Assembly: GCA_031292035.1 (NCBI GenBank)
Contig: JARLHX010000020.1
Span: forward strand, 1-8,081
Direction: 5' to 3'
DNA: 8,081 nucleotides
DNA from: Negativicutes bacterium
GTDB taxonomy: Bacteria; Bacillota_C; Negativicutes; Sporomusales_B; JARLHX01
The notes under the pieces were generated by a model, which worked only from the letters and a program-made list of their open reading frames with translations, was not told where the DNA came from and searched no databases. Shown here piece after piece: positions 6,113-8,081 of the stretch (position 1 is the first letter of the stretch; each line of letters opens with the position of its first letter). The translations under genes were made by a program, and so were the position numbers.

Positions 6113-7381
6113 TTACTGAACCTGAAACTGTACCTGTGTGCCTTTATGCATAGCTGCTATTGCCGCCGCCACAAGAATCATGCCCATTACGGCAGGCGCA
6201 AAATGTCCAAGAGAGACATACAACACACCGCCAAGGATAGGCCCAATGATGCGCGTTAAAGCCTGAATGGATTGGCTGCCTCCTTGAAGCCTGCCTTGCT
6301 CCTCGGAACTGACAGCATTGGAAGCTATCCCGTTGACTGCCGGGCCAAAAACGGCGTCTCCAAAACCGAATATAATTGTGCCCGCGATAAAAAGGGGAAA
6401 GTATGAGAATATACCGGATGCCGCAATGAACCCATAAGCTATAATTTCGGAGACCATGCCAAGAACTGCTATTCGCGCCACTTTGAGTTTCATCAGAAGC
6501 CTGGGCATTATAAGACCTTGAGTAATAATATCCGTTGCGCCGAGAATAGAGAATACAATCCCTATGGTCACGGGCTCCCATTTAAAGGTATCTTTGGCGA
6601 ATTGCGAAAAAAAGGTTTGCAGAGAACCGGAAGGTACCCCGAGCAAAAATATCGCAATGAAAATCCATTTTAGATTTTTGATAGAAAATACACCTGCTAA
6701 TTGAGTCAATGGATTCAACCTCACCAAGGGGATTTTGGCCAATCTGTGGTCTTTGCTAAGGCTTTCAGGCATGTAAATGGCTCCATAGACCACATTTAAC
6801 AAAGTTATTATCGCTCCAAAATACATGGGAGTAGCATAACCGTACTTAGCAACCAATCCGCCTAGACTAGGTCCGATGATGGTTCCTATACCAGAAGCTG
6901 CGCCGGCCCATCCGAAGTATTTGGTTCGCTGCTCCTTGGGAGTGATATCTGCAAAATATGCCAGGATGGTGCTTATGTTTCCGCCGGTTAGCCCGTCTAT
7001 GATGCGTCCTAAAAACAGTACCCATAGCGCTCCACCGATACCAAAAATCAGGTATCCGGCTGCGGAGCCCAAAAGGCATAGGATGAGCACCGGACGGCGA
7101 CCGTACCGATCGCTCAAAGCTCCAAGCCCAGGAGCTGCCAACAACACGCACACCGCATAGGCGAAGGTCAGCAGTGCAACAGCTATCGCTTGATTTCCGG
7201 GACTGCTTACATAGCGTTGCACCAAAAATGGGACAACCGGTAGTGTGAGGCCGAAACCTATCCCATAAAGAAGTACGGAAGTAAGACCAAATGTTAAAGC
7301 CTTCTTATCAACGGTTTGTTGTGTAGATTGTGTATTGATTGATTCACCTCTAAAAAAGTAGTTATGTTTCCCAGGAAACAT
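6113..7381 (-). CDS. TetA-like MFS drug/proton antiporter (DHA1 family)
   Basis: A 12-helix major facilitator exporter of up to 422 residues. Motif A, GALSDRYGRRPVL (87-99), lies in the loop between helices 2 and 3. LGRIIDGLTGG (124-134) is motif B with its Arg, and GIGTIIGPSLGG (164-175) is the antiporter motif C of helix 5. These motifs place it with the tetracycline/multidrug H+ antiporters that pump small molecules out through the inner membrane. Substrate cannot be told. The start is uncertain: ATG 7381 lies inside a 16-bp palindrome with no binding site, while AGAGGTGA (7344-7351) sits just ahead of an in-frame ATC (7337-7339) with no ATG, GTG or TTG near. A strong promoter with operator-like repeats lies upstream. 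The MerB-like gene follows after 54 bp, so export and the MerB-like enzyme are probably coupled. AT-richer than the genes to the left. Confidence 0.9.
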   Translation of the reverse strand: MFPGKHNYFFRGESINTQSTQQTVDKKALTFGLTSVLLYGIGFGLTLPVVPFLVQRYVSSPGNQAIAVALLTFAYAVCVLLAAPGLGALSDRYGRRPVLILCLLGSAAGYLIFGIGGALWVLFLGRIIDGLTGGNISTILAYFADITPKEQRTKYFGWAGAASGIGTIIGPSLGGLVAKYGYATPMYFGAIITLLNVVYGAIYMPESLSKDHRLAKIPLVRLNPLTQLAGVFSIKNLKWIFIAIFLLGVPSGSLQTFFSQFAKDTFKWEPVTIGIVFSILGATDIITQGLIMPRLLMKLKVARIAVLGMVSEIIAYGFIAASGIFSYFPLFIAGTIIFGFGDAVFGPAVNGIASNAVSSEEQGRLQGGSQSIQALTRIIGPILGGVLYVSLGHFAPAVMGMILVAAAIAAMHKGTQVQFQVQ

Positions 7382-7389
7382 AACTACTT
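7356..7389 (-). terminator. 16-bp palindrome in the MFS leader: attenuator-like terminator or operator
   Basis: AAGTAGTTATGTTTCC (7356-7371) and GGAAACATAACTACTT (7374-7389) are exact 16-bp arms with a 2-base centre. On the minus strand the stem runs into six T residues and then AGAGGTGA, so a transcript from the upstream promoter would meet an intrinsic terminator before the exporter coding region. The same core, TGTTTCC-N2-GGAAACA, is repeated imperfectly at 7399-7418, so it may equally be the best operator of the neighbouring MarR repressor. The two roles are compatible. Confidence 0.6.
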
Positions 7390-7391
7390 CG

Positions 7392-7448
7392 TCGCTTTAT
7401 TGTTTCCTTGGAAATCATAGCTATCATATCACTTTATTGTTTCCTTGT
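7392..7448 (-). promoter_or_regulatory. Operator-like direct repeats in the MFS promoter
   Basis: Two 20-base copies at 7392-7411 and 7429-7448 agree at 18 positions, including the shared CTTTATTGTTTCCTTG, 37 bp apart. The first extends to a GTTTCC-TT-GGAAAT dyad (7402-7415) like the palindrome at 7356-7389. The other fills the spacer between -35 and -10, a classical repressor position. The MarR-family protein encoded next door is the likely ligand-responsive binder (inference). Confidence 0.6.
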
Positions 7449-7451
7449 CAA
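7423..7451 (-). promoter_or_regulatory. Near-consensus sigma-70 promoter of the MFS/MerB-like operon
   Basis: On the minus strand, TTGACA (7446-7451), a 17-bp spacer and TATGAT (7423-7428) form a near-consensus promoter with a start point predicted near 7416. Such strength with built-in operator repeats fits a promoter held off by a repressor and opened by inducer. Confidence 0.75.
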
Positions 7452-7455
7452 TAAT

Positions 7456-7508
7456 AAAGTGGGCTGTATCATACGCTGATGTTTCAGCGTTTTGATACAG
7501 CCCACTTT
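7456..7508 (-). terminator. Long two-part palindrome after the MarR gene
   Basis: The outer arms AAAGTGGGCTGTATCA (7456-7471) and TGATACAGCCCACTTT (7493-7508) are exact 16-bp complements. Inside them ACGCTGA (7473-7479) pairs with TCAGCGT (7484-7490) around TGTT. It begins 25 bp after the MarR stop and is followed on the minus strand by the T-rich ATTATTG, so it probably ends the MarR transcript. The GGGCTGTATCA ends look like terminal inverted repeats of some insertion sequences, so it may be a relic of two facing ends. Confidence 0.6.
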
Positions 7509-7532
7509 AGGCTGCTTTTTAATACAACCCCA

Positions 7533-8018
7533 CTATTCAAAAGGATTTCGATTTGTTATATCTACACCTAGCTTCTTTATTTCTGCATCCAAATGCCCAC
7601 TATACTTTTCCACGAAGCTAAGCATGACATCAAATTGTTCCTCGCTTACCTGCTCAAATACGGCTTTATCCCGCTCTTGAAACTCTTTGTGCATTTCCTC
7701 ATGGACTTTGTAAATTACTTTCCCTTGCTCAGTAAGCCTAAAATAGATTTCTTTCTTGTTACCCGGCTTCTGGTAGCTTTCGATCATGCCTTTTTTTATG
7801 AGCTTCTTCGTTATTTTACTGATGGCGCCCCTGGTCATATAAAAGGACTCGGCAAGTTTTGTCACGTTGGGATCTACATTTATTCCAATGTATTCGATGC
7901 AATGTACTTCAGAAGACTTATAAGCCTTAAGACTCTCTTTCATCTTAAAGTTATCAAGCGAAACCATCTTGTTTAATAAGTCCCTGAAACCCATTATTAC
8001 CTGTTCTTCTTTGTTCAT
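7533..8018 (-). CDS. MarR-family transcriptional regulator
   Basis: A 161-residue winged-helix DNA-binding protein. Helices flank a central domain (about 35-100) with the recognition-helix region MTRGAISKITKKLIKKG (61-77), matching the MarR pattern of S-R-G-x-I-S-K/R and two-residue basic continuation, and a wing at KPGNKKEIYFRLT (84-96). The long C-terminal helices serve dimerisation. MarR proteins usually repress their own gene and a neighbouring exporter until a small ligand binds. The start at 8018 is chosen for GGAGGA (8025-8030) 6 bp upstream; an in-frame ATG at 8051 lies upstream of this site and next to the -10. The exporter and its repeat-rich promoter follow on the same strand. Strongly AT-rich codon use (AAA, ATT, TTT) contrasts with the left half of the window. 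Confidence 0.92.
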   Translation of the reverse strand: MNKEEQVIMGFRDLLNKMVSLDNFKMKESLKAYKSSEVHCIEYIGINVDPNVTKLAESFYMTRGAISKITKKLIKKGMIESYQKPGNKKEIYFRLTEQGKVIYKVHEEMHKEFQERDKAVFEQVSEEQFDVMLSFVEKYSGHLDAEIKKLGVDITNRNPFE

Positions 8019-8052
8019 GGCCAGTCCTCCCACCCGTTGGTGTATTAACAAT

Positions 8053-8081
8053 AGTATATTAAACTTTTGTTTCTATTGCAA
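8053..8081 (-). promoter_or_regulatory. Promoter of the MarR gene
   Basis: On the minus strand, TTGCAA (8076-8081, at the window edge), a 17-bp spacer and TATACT (8053-8058) predict a start near 8046 and a leader of about 28 nt. The spacer contains AGAAACAAAAG, loosely similar to the GGAAACAATAAAG repeat of the exporter promoter, which would allow autoregulation. Confidence 0.55.

Overview
The window appears to come from an anaerobic or facultative bacterium, probably a member of the Chloroflexota (Anaerolineae-like). This rests on GC-rich coding in the left two thirds, a three-cupredoxin lipoprotein-type copper nitrite reductase, small alanine/glycine-rich membrane proteins and large perfect intergenic hairpins. 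The right third (about 6060-8081) is visibly more AT-rich and has Firmicutes-like promoters and Shine-Dalgarno sites, which suggests acquired DNA. The taxonomic call is an inference.

Plus strand, 1-4866. The first 300 bases hold a strong terminator-like hairpin, a REP-like palindrome and a promoter region. A complete GH1 beta-glucosidase follows (305-1654). Next is a probable NO/nitrite-responsive operon: a DUF1858 di-cysteine protein, a nirK nitrite reductase with an extra N-terminal cupredoxin, and a small cupin. It is preceded by a TTG-N8-CAA dyad of the FNR/NnrR type. A second transcription unit (about 3970-4866) encodes a small exported protein of unknown function and a two-helix membrane protein with a C-terminal zinc ribbon. 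Two hairpins (4876-5000) separate these genes from the convergent minus-strand genes.

Minus strand, 8081-5014. In transcription order these are a MarR-family repressor, a long palindrome, and a near-consensus promoter embedded in an array of GTTTCC/GGAAAC operator-like sites. A 16-bp terminator-like hairpin then precedes a TetA-like DHA1 MFS exporter, followed by an alkylmercury-lyase (MerB)-like gene and a small membrane protein.

The main discovery is in the MerB-like gene. On a standard reading it is split by two stop codons, but all pieces lie in one frame. Both stops are UGA, and each falls exactly where MerB has a catalytic cysteine (Cys96 and Cys159 in the E. coli plasmid enzyme). The catalytic Asp99 equivalent is kept. 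The second UGA is followed at the right distance by a 7-bp hairpin with a GGUC apical loop, like the SECIS of E. coli fdhF. I read 5312-6058 as one 248-residue double-selenocysteine MerB-like protein, carried with a MarR-controlled exporter as a possible organometal or organoselenium/arsenic-type detoxification module. The substrate is unknown.
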